Source: Cichorium intybus (Eukaryota; Streptophyta; Magnoliopsida; Asterales; Asteraceae). From it: a DNA stretch of 64,000 nucleotides. How positions within the stretch are numbered: position 1 is the stretch's first letter; every line of letters begins with the position of its first letter. Both the position numbers and the translations under genes were made by a program. The stretch is from assembly GCA_023525715.1 (NCBI GenBank), contig CM042015.1, forward strand, positions 89,762,250 through 89,826,249, written 5' to 3'. Shown piece by piece: positions 45,142 through 57,303 of the stretch. The notes beneath the pieces were generated by a model. That model saw nothing but the letters and a program-made list of their open reading frames with translations. It made no database searches and was not told the DNA's origin.

Positions 45142-46415
45142 TCAATCAATTAGCCTCATCAATTTTAGGACCATGGTCAAGCAAGTACACCTCTCATGCT
45201 CGCGTGAATCACTATGAGAGTTTAAAGGTGGAGGAGTAACATCAGGAAACTTGACATTTGATGGAAAAATGAAACCTTTTGCTTCCAAACGAGATACAAC
45301 CTACCAAGACAAACAATATGTGTGAGAAGACGACAAGTTTATCAAAGGATAATCATTAAATTACTACCACAACTGAAAACTTCATATAGATATTGCAATG
45401 GAATGAATTGTGAACGGACAATAAATTTTACCTCAGAACAATAATCCCCAATTTTAAGCTCCTTCACATGACGAAGATTTAGTAGTAATCCTTTAAACAT
45501 CTCTTCTTCTTCTTCTTCAGATATCATCTCACAGTGGCTTCTATTTGCATAATCTAAATTAGCTTTGACTAATGAAGACACGTTTATCAACAGAAGCTTC
45601 CACAACACCACATCATCTTCGATTGTTAATGACAAAATATTAGGAGCATTAATTTCGATATTGACATCATCATCATCCTCGTCGTCATCATCATCATCAT
45701 CATTATCACGAATCATGTATCCAGAGAACACCAAATTCTTAACGCTCTTTGAAGTAATATCGAGCCGCCTATAACCATAGCAATCTCTTAACACCAAAGT
45801 TTCCAACACAGGACTCCCAGATAATATATTTTCAATCAAATCTTCATCTAAATTCCCCTGGGTTATACACAAATTTCTAAGCTTTTTCCAACTAATCACC
45901 CCAATTGGGTTAAATATGCAGCCACCTAATGTCAGATCGGTAAAACATGAATTGATGAAAAAAATTTGATCCAACGGAAACTCAGCTTCAAAACTCATAT
46001 TCCATAACGTTAAATTAAGCTCTTCAATGTTACAACTTATAGCATAACAAACCCAATTGTTCACTTGCGATTCATATTGAGTATCATAACGGGTATACAC
46101 TGTGAATTTCTTGAGCTTCAATTGACGACATTGAGTTAGGGTTTTGTCGACGGATGAAACGAAATCGGAAAGCGTACGTGCATAATCATTGAAACAGAGA
46201 GAAGGAATCGAAGTCCAAAGATTTTTCCATCGTTTGGAGAGTGTACCTGTTCTAATGGCCCGATTTATGGAGGGTAAACGAGATAGGATTTCAAGAATCA
46301 AGCAATCTGGCAAAGCGCTAATTCGATCCTCTTCCCCCTCCCCCACAATTTCTTGAAACTTTATCTGTTTTGGAGCAATTTTAGGTTGATTTTGTCCTTC
46401 TACCACCGTTTCCAT
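45142..46415 (-). CDS. F-box/LRR protein, copy 3 (two exons, poly-Asp insert)
   Basis: Exon 1 is 46415-45432 and exon 2 is 45300-45142 (intron GT at 45431, AG at 45301, phase 0), giving about 380 residues. The ATG at 46415 (METVVEGQNQ) lies in a gccgccATGg context. The F-box is at residues about 31-70 (DRISALPDCLILEILSRLP, LSKRWKNLW). Leucine-rich blocks are CFTDLTLGGCIFNP, LRNLCITQGNLDEDLIENIL, LETLVLRDCYGYRRLDI and IEINAPNILSLTI. The tail is CSE then VVSRLEAKGFIFPSNVKFPD and a unique end finishing MRLID. At residues about 239-250 a run of Asp/Glu replaces the short divergent loop of the paralogues, coded by a GAT/ATC triplet tract (45664-45707). The likely SCF ubiquitin-ligase role is as in the paralogues. 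It appears intact. Confidence 0.85.
45664..45707 (-). repeat. GAT/GAC triplet tract in coding sequence
   Basis: 'catcatcatcatcc' and 'catcatcatcatcatcatta' on the plus strand give Asp codons with one Glu. It is absent from the two paralogues. Confidence 0.9.
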
Positions 46416-46951
46416 GGCGGCAACTATTTACTTGCGATTCATATGTACAAATGGTGAAATAAAGCTTTGCTTTTTCCCCTAAACTTTGGAAAACTACAAT
46501 TCGGTCTTTATAGAAATTACTTTTAAATTTTGTTTATTAGTCAAGACAACACAAAAAACAACAGTCAAACAACATTTTCTTTGCTAAATCAAACTATGAA
46601 AGAGCGATCAAACCAATAATGCAAATAAATAAAAAAAGGTTTGTCGCATTACTCACTATATATACATAACCACAAAAGTGAAAGCTTAGTCAAACTTCTA
46701 ATTTTATCAAATGTCATGCCATCTCACATGCTCCCCACATGAGGATCGTGTTGTAATTTCACCCCTCTTTCACTCTCTTACATGTCCTTATTGCCGCCTT
46801 TTGCATAAACAATTATACACTAAACTTTCAAAATCATCCATACATGTTAGTTAATTGCTTCCCTAATTTTATTGATACTATATATCTCCTCCCTCGTCAA
46901 GAAACCATTTACATCTTAAAAATTGTGAAAGCAACAGGGAAAGATAATCAT
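46416..46951. other. Upstream flank of F-box copy 3
   Basis: The first about 120 bp match the upstream DNA of copy 2 ('aaataaag-tttgctttt-cccctaaact' and 'acaattc-gt'). This shared block is a candidate core promoter. Beyond it nothing is recognised. Confidence 0.5.
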
Positions 46952-46954
46952 TTA

Positions 46955-48266
46955 GGGTGCGTTTGGTTGCGGAAAAATGTTTTCTGTTTTCCATTTTCAT
47001 TTTCAGAAAAATGGAGTGGAGTTTTCGTTTTCATTTTCAGTAGAAAACGCGTTTGGTTAATATAATTTGAGTTTTCGTTTTCCGTTTTAGAAAATTAGAA
47101 AACGCGTTTGGATATGTATTTTCTGTAAGTTTTCATTTTCTATTTTTTTACTTCAAAATAATACAAAATAACACATATTTATAAACCTACCCCCTACCCC
47201 ACCCCACCCCAATCCCCACCCTACCCCTATCCCACCCCCACCCACTCACCCCTACCCACCTCCATCCACCACCACCCACCCCTACCCCACCCGAGTAGGG
47301 TAGGGTAGGGGTGGGTGGAGGTTGGTAGGGGGTGGGTGGGGGTGGGTGGAAGGTGGGTAGGTGGAGGTGGGTAGGGTAAGGGTAAGGGTGAGTAGGGGTG
47401 GGTGGTGTGTGGGGTAGGGGTGGGGTGGATAGGGTGGGTGGGGGTGGGTAGGGTAAGGATAGGGTGGGTGGGGGTGGGTGGTGTGTGGGGTAAGGGTTGG
47501 GGTGGGGTAGGGGTGGGTGGGTAGGTGGAGGTGGGTGGGGTGGGTGGGGTGTGGGGTAGGGGTTGGGGTAAGGTAGGGTGAGGTGGGTAGGTGGAGGTGG
47601 GTGGATGGGGGTGGGTGGTGTATGTGGTAGGAGTGGGGTGGGTAGGGGTGGGTGGTGTGTGGGATAGGGGTTGGGGTGGGGTAGGGGTGGGTAGGTGGAG
47701 GTAGGTGGAGGTGGGTGGGGGTGGGTGGTATGTGGGGTAGGGGTTGGGTTGGGGTGGGTAGGGTGGAGGTGGGTGGGGGCACGTGGAGGTGGGGTAGGGT
47801 AAGGGTAGGGTGGGTAGGGTAAAGGTAGGGTGGGTAAGGTAAGGGTAGGGTGGGTGGTGTGTGGGGTAGGGGTTAGGGTGGGTAGGATGGGGTGGGTAGG
47901 GGTAGGGTAGGGGTAGGGTAGTGTTGGGTGGGGTGGGGATGGGGGTGGGTGGTGGGTGTGGGGTGGTGGATGGGTGGGGTTGGGGTGGGGTAGGGTGGTT
48001 AGTGGTGGGTGGGGGTGGGGTTGGGTGGGTGAGATGGGTAGAATATGTGTGGAGGTATTGTATTTTTGGAAAAATTTTGAAATAGAAAAGTTTGGAAAAC
48101 AATAATTTTGAGTTTTCTAAGTTCTATGTAATTTTGGAAAACGGAAAATTTTCATTTTTTAGAAAAATTTTGGAAAAGTTGATTAACCAAACGCGTTTTC
48201 CAACTTTTCATTTTTCTTGGAAAATTTTCTTGAAAAACAGAAAATTTTCTACAACCAAACGCACCC
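46955..48266. mobile_element. PIF/Harbinger-type element with a G-rich minisatellite interior
   Basis: TSD TTA is at 46952-46954 and 48267-48269. The perfect 15-bp TIR GGGTGCGTTTGGTTG is at both ends. Subterminal arms (aaaatgttttctgttttcca, 'aaaacgcgtttggttaa') are inverted copies of the right arm. The 1312-bp interior is mostly a tandem G/T-rich minisatellite. No coding gene. Confidence 0.85.
47280..48045. repeat. G-rich minisatellite (GGGTGGGTAGGTGGAGGTGGG type)
   Basis: Imperfect units built from gggtggg, ggggtagggg, tggtgtgtgggg and aggtggaggt. The plus strand is full of four-G-run blocks that could form G-quadruplexes. Long Pro/Thr/His ORFs on the minus strand (47227-48102 and 47282-47782) are translations of this repeat. 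Confidence 0.9.
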
Positions 48267-48269
48267 TTA

Positions 48270-48793
48270 GGCTTCAACAATTTTCAATGTGGCAAGTTCG
48301 AGGCAGTGACACCATAAAACTAACGTCCATCATCTTTTTGGCAAATGTTGGTAACTATGGTATTTTAGTTTAATGATACATTTTGACAACTTTTATAATA
48401 ATCTAAACCTTTTATCTTCTTATGCGGTTTTTCCCCTTTACAGATGTGTATGAAAACTCGTAATGCCCCATGAATGTATTATCTAAGCTTGTCGCTTAGG
48501 AACCATGTGGGCTTCTGTAGCAGTTATGTCGCTAATCTGTCGCTGATTATATGTAAATGAACAATTTTTCTGTTTTTAGTCCTAGTCACTAATATAATTA
48601 GCGATTGTCTGTTAGGTAATTAATCTATCACTATTCCATAACCTCGAATTCACAAATGAAATTCAAAATTATACCCCAAAATCAAACATTAACACTCGAC
48701 TACCAAAATAATTATTAATATTCGACTAGCAAAATAAAGATTTATGTTCGATTTCAAAACCAAGTCACAAAAATCAAAAGTGCCAAAGTCTAA
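48270..48793. other. Spacer, no gene recognised
   Basis: Nothing supported. 'gtcgctaatctgtcgctgatt' near 48528 is a short internal repeat. Confidence 0.4.
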
Positions 48794-48935
48794 TTAAGTG
48801 GGTAGGTTATTTCCTTGGGTGAGCTTTATGATTTCTTTATACATCTTGTTGATTTCTTCTTTTTTGGCCTGGGTTTCTTCACATTCCGCCTTAAGCTCTT
48901 CCTTTATCTTCCTCACGACTACGATCAACAATAAC
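48794..48935 (-). pseudogene. Coiled-coil exon fragment, possibly from a plant transposase-like protein
   Basis: After an AG at 48936-48937 on the minus strand the frame reads VVRKIKEELKAECEE, then TQAKKEEINKMYKEIIKLT, and ends at a TAA (48794-48796). The Lys/Glu heptad-like pattern predicts a coiled coil. It resembles the C-terminal tail of the uncharacterised plant 'Ptta/En/Spm' protein family, but the match is by style only. No upstream exon was found. Confidence 0.35.
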
Positions 48936-48984
48936 CTACAAAGCAGCAATAACCAAATTTACACCTAGTTAAACATCAAGCCAT

Positions 48985-49260
48985 ATCGTTCAATTAGTAG
49001 CAACGCATTTTTAATTTGAAAAAAAAAACTATAAACAATTAATAGCAATGCACTTTTAACTTGAAAAACAAACTATAAACAAGTAATAGCAATGTACTTT
49101 AACTTGAAACACAAACTATAAACAATTAATAGCAATGTACTCTCCACTTGAAAAATAAACTATAAACGATTAAAGGATACAATAACCAAGTTTACACCTA
49201 ATTAAAAATCAAGTCATGTCATTCAATTAATAGCAGCATGCTTCCAACTTGAAAAAAAAA
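48985..49260. repeat. About 44-bp tandem repeats, left cluster
   Basis: Units 'caattaatagcaatgtactt' plus 'caacttgaaaaacaaactat' repeat four or more times. The array continues at 50717-50995 after the inserted element, so the element landed inside it. Confidence 0.8.
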
Positions 49261-49287
49261 ACTATTAACAATTAATAGTAATAACTA

Positions 49288-50707
49288 GGGTAAATTGCAT
49301 AAAAGTCCCTAACTTTTCTAATTTTCTCGATTTTGACACTGCATTTTTAGTGTTTGCAATTAAGTCATTATGTTTTCAGAAAAATTGCAATTAAATCATT
49401 ATGTTTTCCAAAAGTTGCGAAAATGACCATATGACAGGACGGCAACAGGTTACCAGGTCATATGGTCAGATTTGCAATTTTCCAGAAAACATAAAGACTT
49501 AATAGCAAAAATAAAAAACATAGTGTCAAAATCTAGACATCTGAAAAAGTTAATACAGTTCAGTTTTCGGGTTGGTGATAGCCTTTAATCGGTTTGGCGG
49601 TTCGGGTTCAGTTTGGTTAAAAAATTTCGGTTTGAAACCGTAAACCGTTTAAAAATTAATATTAAATATATACTTATTTTTATGTTAGATTATATAACAC
49701 CCTTTTTTCCTAATAGAAATGATAGCATTAGGAATTACAATTAAATGGTTCGTCTAATCTTATTTGACCGTTTAATCGGTTTGGTTAAAAACTCTGGTTC
49801 CAAAACAACAATATTAAATGGTTCGTTTTCATATTTACCGAAAACAAGGTCACCTTACCTAATCAGTTTGGTTGAAAATAATATTGATCCATTACCTTTT
49901 TTTTGTAGTTGACCAAAGATGACTATCCAATCATTTCCATGACAATTTCCGTTTGCATAATTAATTTGGTTCAAGAATAATATTTATCCGTGACCTATAC
50001 ATTTTTTTAATTACATATTTGAAGTTATTTCATTTATTTAATCGGTGTAATATTGATCATTTCAAGTAGGCAAATCTTTCTTTAGAAAAACAAAAGATAA
50101 GCAAGCTTTTGAGCGGAATATGATCATTTATGCTATTGGAAGATGTGTTTCAAAACATACATCATTCCATGGGATGTTATTTAGTGAATTGTCAAACTTT
50201 TACCGTAAAATAACAATTTATTATTTGAGTTTTTGTTAAACAGTTTAATCAACCCGAACTCGCTAAAACCAAAACCCGATTAACCCGTAAACCGAAAACC
50301 GACTTTTATATGGTTCGGTTTACGGACGGTTTGGTGACGAACCCCAAACCGACTAACCCGAACCGTTTAACCCGCCAAACCGAAAAACCGCCCGATGATA
50401 ACCCCTTATAAATTGCATAGGGTAAATTGCATAAACGTCACTAACTTTTCCAGATTTCTAGATTTTGACACTATGTTTTTCATTTTTGCTATTAAGTCAT
50501 TAGGTTTTCTAAAAAATTGCAAATATGATCATATGACCTGGTAACCTGTTGTCATCCTGTCATATGGTCATTTTCGCAACTTTTTGGAAAACATAATGAC
50601 TTAATTGCAATTTTTCTGAAAACATAATGATTTAATTGCAAAAACTAAAGATGTAGTGTCAAAATCGAGAGAATTGGAAAGGTTAGTGACTTTTATGCAA
50701 TTTACCC
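49288..50707. mobile_element. Composite Mutator-type element: two inverted MITEs around a core
   Basis: A perfect 9-bp TSD TAATAACTA flanks it (49279-49287 and 50708-50716). Both ends begin GGGTAAATTGCATAAAAGT (inverted) and the arms match over about 270-290 bp. The right arm (50420-50707, 288 bp) has its own TIR at both of its ends, so it is a complete small MITE. The left arm (49288 to about 49555) is the same MITE inverted and shortened at its inner end. The core is a separate TIR element (about 49570-50410). Confidence 0.8.
49570..50410. mobile_element. Core of the composite: TIR element rich in CGGTTT motifs
   Basis: The left end (gggttggtgatagcc, 'atcggtttggcggttcgggt') and right end (mirror reads ggggttatcatcgggcgg, 'cggtttggcgggttaaacgg') are imperfect inverted repeats. 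The subterminal aaccgaaccg motifs are typical of hAT-like MITEs. No TSD was fixed, and there is no transposase. Confidence 0.55.
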
Positions 50708-50716
50708 TAATAACTA

Positions 50717-50995
50717 ATAGCAACATACTTGCAACTTGGAAAAAAAACTAGCAATAAATAATAGCAATGTACTTTTGACTTGAATAAAAACTTTCAACTT
50801 GAATAAAAAAACTAGCAACAATTAATAGCAATGTACTTTCTGCTTGAAAAAAAGTGTAAACAATTAATAACAACGTACTTTCAACTTGAAAAAAGAAAAC
50901 TACAAACAATTAAAAGCAACAACAACCAAATTTACATCCAATTGCAACATACTTTCAACTTGAATAGAAAAAACTAGCAACAATTAATACCAATT
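50717..50995. repeat. About 44-bp tandem repeats, right cluster
   Basis: Continuation of the array at 48985-49260 ('aatagcaatgtacttt', 'caacttgaataaaaaaacta'). Confidence 0.8.
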
Positions 50996-51060
50996 TAACG
51001 AAGTTTAACTTTTATTAATATCAAATAATGATGAAGGTGAAGAGCATTGATGTGTCCAAC

Positions 51061-53616
51061 TGTAACGCCAAGCTACTTTATTATATAATTATAATAAAAG
51101 GGTAAATTGGTCATTTTACCTTGTAAGGGTAAAATGGTCTTTTGGACAGAAAAGTATTTGGTTTGAAATAATATTTTGAGTTTTGGACTTAAAATGTTAT
51201 AAAAACTGATTTTTGGTCGTTTTACCGAAAAAGGGTATTTTGGTCATTTGACCAAGTCAACGACCAATTATGTAAAAATATTGTTGGTTGTGGCCAAAAT
51301 GTAAGAAATGGAAGTTTTATTGTAATAAAACTTGATTATTGTGGTCAAAGTTCAAGGAAATGAACTTAGGGACCAAATTTGTAAAATTTGTGGTATAAAT
51401 AGAGAGTTTGACTCTCTTCTTTGACCAGCCATTGTGCAGCAACGGGAGGAGCAAGGGGAACACGATTTCAGCAAGTCTTGAAGGAATTGAGGCAAGAAAT
51501 GGGAATCAAGGCTTGGAATTGATGATTTCTAAACTAATTAAGGTTAGTAACTTGATTTCTAGCCAAGCTCTTGTGTGTTCTTGGTTTGGTATTTTAGAAA
51601 CTGAAATTTATGAATTTCAGTTGTGATTATGTGGTTAAATTGGTTTATTACTTCCATTGAGTCATGCTAGAAAGGACTTAACTCAAGAAAATGGAAGTAG
51701 GTTGTTATTAGTGATGAATTTGAAGTTTGGGGTTGTTAGAACTAAGAACCCTAATTCTTCATTTTGATTGATTTAGTTGTTTTGGATGGTGGAAAACCTT
51801 GTCAAGGTATAAGGTTTTAGTCCTAGAACAAACCCCAATCGATTAAGGACCTGATTAAGGCCTTAATGGACCAAAACTGCTTGCTACAGTGCATAAATCG
51901 CGGCTGGACAGGAGGCACCTGCAGGTGCCAGGCGCGGTGCGCCCAAAATCCTGGCGGGGTGCGCCCAGGCGCAGTGCGCCCATGTCTGGGCGGGGTGCGC
52001 CCCTCAGGCAGGGACTTTGAAATGCTAACTTTTGCTTGGCTTGTCCGTTTTAGCTCAAATTTGGACCATAGGCTCGTTATGGTCTGAAAAGTTTGGGAAA
52101 ATTTTTAGATTGAGTTTCCGACCCCTCGGGGGCACTGTAGACCGATCCGAATGCCTCGGTGAATAGTAAAATTCATATAAAGTTAGTAAACGGAAAGTTT
52201 ATTAACTAGGCATTATTTGTGATGATATTTTATTGAACTCTAGTGTATTAGAGTCTTTGTAGATGATTATTAACCTATTATCATTTGGTATATAAATGGA
52301 TAAATAGGTATGGGACAAAATGGTTGTGGTGCACGCAAAGGCAAGAAACAACCGAAATTGAAACGCAGCTAGCATCCAGGTGAGTAATCTCACTGATATC
52401 ATATGCGATATATGATGATTGTATTGTTACAGGTTGAAACGGCTTCGAGGGACGAAAATGACAAGTGTAAAAATATATGTAAAAGACAATACCAGATAAG
52501 CCGTGAGTCATTGCGATGACAAGAACGGAGCTGTGAGTCAATACATATATATACACTATGATGTGACAATACCAGATAAGCCGTGAGTCTATAATAGACA
52601 AGAACGGAGCTGTGAGTCAACCTTTTATTGACAAGACCGGAACCAGCCGTGAGTCAGTAAAATGAAATGACAAGACCGGATCCAGCCGTGAGTCAATAAA
52701 CTTATATAGACAAGACCGGAACCAGCCGTGAGTCTAGGCAACAGCGGGATTTTCCTGTGAGCCACATATTTTAGGCAACAGCGGGCTAACCCGTGAGCCA
52801 TGGTTTACTTTGATGAGCCGAACTTATATAGACAACAGCGGGCTAACCCGTGAGTCTAGGCAACAGCGGGCTAACCCGTGAGCCACGGCAACAGCGGGCT
52901 AACCCGTGAGCCATATGTCTCCGATGCGGCCTTCGGGCTATGATTTTGTTACAGGTACATGGTGTAGCCTTTTGGCTATGATATCGGGTTATTAAACCCA
53001 GCTGGTACAGCCTACGGGCTATGAATTGTATATTGATAATGTTTTGATGCAGCTTATATAGCTATGATACAGCGTACGGCTTAAATAGCCATGATATACG
53101 GTGCAGTCCGATGTGACTGAGAGAGATGGGACAGAAATAGTTGTATATGGTTATATGTGCAAATAACTGACGTGGCTTGATAATTGCAGGTTATCATGTT
53201 ATAGTCTGTAAGACTATAATTTAGGATGTGAAATCCTAAGAGATATTTGGTCAGCCAGTAAGGCTAGGAGTTTGGATTCGATGTCCAGACAAATACATGA
53301 TTGTATTTTATACGTGTTATTTGCAGGAATGATTACTCATTGAGCTTTGTAGCTCATACCGTTTATTATTGTCCCTGCAGGTTAGCATGATACTGATAGG
53401 GGACAAGATAGAGTCCGTGACTCGTGAAGTAGGACTCGTAGATGCTGTCAGTAGCAGCCCGGCTTTAAAGGAGTTATGGTATTTTTATACCCTCCTTGAT
53501 ACACTTGTACCCGTTTTATTAAAATATACCCCTTGTTATGGTTTTATGTATTGAAACCTGTGTTTTAAATGAAAAATTTTTCAGGGGTGTTTTTGTTTTA
53601 AAAGCCGGGTGTTACA
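51061..53616 (+). repeat. Gypsy LTR 1 of the array (2556 bp)
   Basis: TATAAATA at 51394-51401 with the gagagt/actctc hairpin following. GC-rich 'ggtgcgccc' tandem at 51936-52004. Expanded minisatellites 'agccgtgagtc' and 'caacagcgggctaacccgtg' at about 52485-52915. Confidence 0.9.
52485..52915 (+). repeat. LTR minisatellite (CCGTGAGTC / GCGGGCTAACCCGTGAGCC units)
   Basis: About ten units, first 'gacaagaacggagctgtgag' and 'gacaagaccggaaccagccg', then 'ggcaacagcgggctaacccg'. The copy at 58744-59174 is identical. The related LTR at 13411 has three such units but a longer 'gcggccttcgggctatg' array. Confidence 0.85.
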
Positions 53617-55630
53617 AGTTGGTATCAGAGCCGTGGTTTAAGTGAACTAGGTGTCTATAGAGTAGATTCCTGGACTTAAACCCTGAGACAGTAGATATGA
53701 TGAACTGTTAGGTGTATATAGTTGTTATTATACATATATAACCTAACTATTGCTGACTTCTAACGTATAAGAAGTATGAGCAGCGAGTATTATTGGGAGG
53801 AATTTAGGGCGTGCAGCTTAAAGAGGCGAACCAGCCCTTTCTCAAGGCTCCATTGAACGAGGGGCAATGAGACGAATAGCAGAAAATCCACATGAGGAGC
53901 AATATTAGCTGATGTGGTCAGATAAAGAAATCGGTTGCTTACCTTGGTTGATATTCAAGGTGAAAGAACAGTAGTTTAGACTACAAGAAAAGCATAGATA
54001 TTAGTGGACTTCTCAGAAGAAGTTGCCACAGACTGGTCCAACCTTAAAGGGAAGGGACCAAAACAGAACAGTTATGTAATGTAAGAAGTGCAGGAAAAGA
54101 ACTTAGAACATTATAGAGTTGAGACTCTACTGTTGACATGCTGAGATTGCAGATGATAGGAGCAGATTGCTCGAGCTTGTTGTATGGGACGGAAGTGGTT
54201 CCAGCGTGGAACTATAGATCACTTCTTTATGAAATACTCACATGCTAAATGTGGAGTAACGGGTGATGAACCCAGGAAAGAAAGAAGGAACGAATGGTCA
54301 AAAAGGACCCGTGGTACCATGAGCATTCCAGTAGATTGTGGAAGAAGCTCGTGAGGAGACTGATATGGTCGCAGATATCATTGTTTTGAATATAACTCGT
54401 GTATGTTATATTTGATCCATGAAGCTGTGCTTTGGATCGATGACTTGATGTCTTGTTTGAATTTTTCATCAATGATTTTGGATGAAATATTTGAAATAGC
54501 TATAGTAGATAGCAAGTATGTTCAAGATATTGAACACCTGGAAAGTAGTCTGCCTAAGATTTACGGGACCATTTTTCCCTATGAATCTGAAGCTGATGAC
54601 TACCAGCAAATCTGAAGCAATTGTGCTTATGAATTGGTTAGCAATGAATTATGCTAACATGAATTGTAGAAATATGAACATGATGGTTCAGAAAGCAGAA
54701 ATGAGCGGATGAAAATCCATGGTAAATGATCGTTGTTGAGAATACCGGTTAGCTTCTTTGCTTAAACTCAGAAAAGAGTTAGTAAAGGAATAATGTTGTA
54801 GTTGGCATACGTGGTATGGGCCAAGCTTAATAAAGTGGTGATAGTAGTGTACTACTTTAAATAATTTTCGGATGATTCTTTTGAAAAGAACTTCCAAGAT
54901 TTCTGCCAGATTGGCAAGAAAAGCTTATGATTAAGCTGGTATTGGGAGCCGTTCCTGTTATCTAGGCTCTGTAATAATTGACCTCTGCAGAGATGGCAGA
55001 GTGGTAAAACAATTGGAAGAAATTGTTTTAAAATTGGGATCTCATGTGACTGTAGTGTCATCAAATGGAGCCCTATCTTGTTTGAAAAGAAGAAAGATAA
55101 GTTGATGCATATGTGCATTGACTACTGAGAATCTGATATTCTCGAAACTAGATCGAATATGAGGTACATTTGTACCAGACATTGGAGTAAATTCACTAAG
55201 TTAAGTGATTTGTAAAATTCTCCAAGTATGAAATTTGACAAAAAGAAGTGTGATTCTTTGGGCATGTTAATAATGCCAGAGATGATAAAGTAGATTCAGT
55301 GGAAATGCTGATGTGATAAGACAGAAACTGCCTTGGAATCTGACTGGAATTAGTAGTAGTTCCTTGGATTGGCGGTTTACTAAAGGGGAGTTGTAGAAAA
55401 CTGCTCCTTGATTGTTGTTCAGTTGATTAAAGTTGACTAATAAACGTGAAAAGTTTGAGTGGTAGAAAGACCACAGATATGTTGTAAAGGTTTGGAATAA
55501 ACCTTGTGTGAACCTCTAACGTTAGCAATGATGCTAAGCAGAGAAGATGGATTGGATCGTTGAAATGTATCCAACTTTGATTGTGGATGCATGATGTTGC
55601 AATAGCAACTATGATTTTGGTATTAAGCTT

Positions 55631-55816
55631 TTGAGACACTATCTATATGGTGTAAGGCTTACCGTGTATAAGGATCATAAAAGTTTGAAAGACTTAATTG
55701 ATCAAAAAGAAGCTATATATGAAATAGCAAAGATAGATGGGTTACTTAGAGATTTCGGGTATGAAATCTTGTACCATCTCAGAAAGGCGTATGTGGTTAC
55801 AGATGCCTTGAATTAG
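55631..55816 (+). pseudogene. RNase H remnant, open for 61 codons
   Basis: RHYLYGVRLTVYKDHKSLKD, then IDQKEAIYEIAKIDGLLRDF, GYEILYHLRKAYVVTDALN and a stop. Intact gypsy relatives read YLYG--CTIYTDHKSLKYL--Q and NVVADALSRK; here the catalytic-region Asp of YTDHKS is kept as YKDHKS and the SRK after DALN is replaced by a stop. The copy at 17880-18062 has the same stop and more damage. The duplicate is at 61890-62075. Confidence 0.7.
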
Positions 55817-57303
55817 AAAGAGTAACCTTTGTAGGTTACAACCACGTGTATGAACGTGGCAAATTGATTACCTGAGTTGATTCGGGTAGCACAGAAAGAT
55901 GTGTGCAAGTCTGAAAACGTGAAAAGTGAATAAATGATTGAAAAGTAGCGGAAGTTAGTTGGAATATCACAGTGATTTAAAACCCTTGGTGGTTGTGAAT
56001 GTGAATTCCAAAGTCAAACGAAACATAAAAATCATCTTGAAAAGATGCATTTTGTATCAGATATGCAGCATACCCGAGGCAATACCAAACTGTATAGGTC
56101 GATAAAACCTATGTGTTGGTAGCCGGGGCTGAAGAAAGACATTGAAAGATATGTGAAAAATGTTTGACTTGTGTGTAACTACAGTCAAAACATTAGAAGT
56201 ATGTGGACTTTTGGTCCTAAAAATGAAATGGGACGAAAAATATCATAGACTTGTAGTAAAGTCTTTGCAAGTACCGTATGGGTATGACACCATATGGGTG
56301 AATTGCAGTTTGATTGATGAAATCAGTGTAGATTTATACTGACTAAGGAGAAGTTAAGAGCGGAAAAGTAGTGAAAAACTACAAAGATAAAGAAAATTGT
56401 CGACGTGAGTTATCGGCACGGATGGTATCGGACCGAAATAACAGAATTATTCTTTGAATTTGGCATAAATTTCAAGAATAATTAGTTCAAAAGTACTAGT
56501 AAGTACTGTGTACGAATCGCAGATGGATTGACGAGGTGAGACAATGATGCAGATCTTAGGAGTTATGCCTGAAATCGGCATAACAGACCCTAGCGGAAAA
56601 CTAGACGACCGTTTATCCTTGGTAGAAATTGTAGATTAGTATAGGTATTATACTAGTGTTTTATTGACTCGTAGGAAGTATCGCTTAGACTACCGTGATG
56701 CACGCCGATTTACTAGACAAAAGTTGAGGAGAAGCCGTTGATTAAACCCGAGATTGTATCTCAAACAGAAGAAAAGATTTGGCAAGGTCGAAAAAGCTTG
56801 GAAATAGACCAAGATCGACAAGAGTAGTATGCGGATTTTCGAGTAAAACCATTGAAACCCCAAGTAAGGGAAGATAGTGGAACTCAAAATGACCCTCCGG
56901 AAGGACTAGAAATTGATGTGGGACAAAAAAGGAAAGTTGAGTCCTTGTTGATTGAACCTTTCCGTATATCCCAATCGCAAGAATTGCGGTGTATTGATTG
57001 AAAATCCTTGATGAACTTCAAGATGATTGTAAAGTTTTCTATGGGTCTCAGGGTTCTGAGAACATAGATTGATAAATGCTAACGAATCCCTCATGTTGAA
57101 ATGAGGAAGATAAGTGATTATGGTACCCGGGACAACCGGATGAGTGATATGCGAGTGGTGATATAACCACGAGATACGAAGTTTGGTATGGTTAAAGAGC
57201 TATAGCAAAACCATGAAGGTTTCCATATGATATGAGAAACCGGAATTGTAACGAGAAAGAAATACCCTCGCGTGATAATATGATTTCGGGGACGAAATCT
57301 TTT

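Noticed and set aside
47227..48102. 291-codon and overlapping 166-codon Pro/Thr/His ORFs on the minus strand
   Set aside because: They translate the G-rich minisatellite in two frames at once; repeat-driven absence of stops, not a proline-rich gene.
48985..50995. A CRISPR-like array of regularly spaced repeats
   Set aside because: Units are contiguous tandem repeats without unique spacers, in a plant genome; split by a transposon.
51866..52087. 73-codon ORF (MDQNCLLQCINRG...) in the LTRs, repeated at 58125
   Set aside because: Driven by the GC-rich 'ggtgcgccc' tandem units; frame not kept in the related LTR at 13411.
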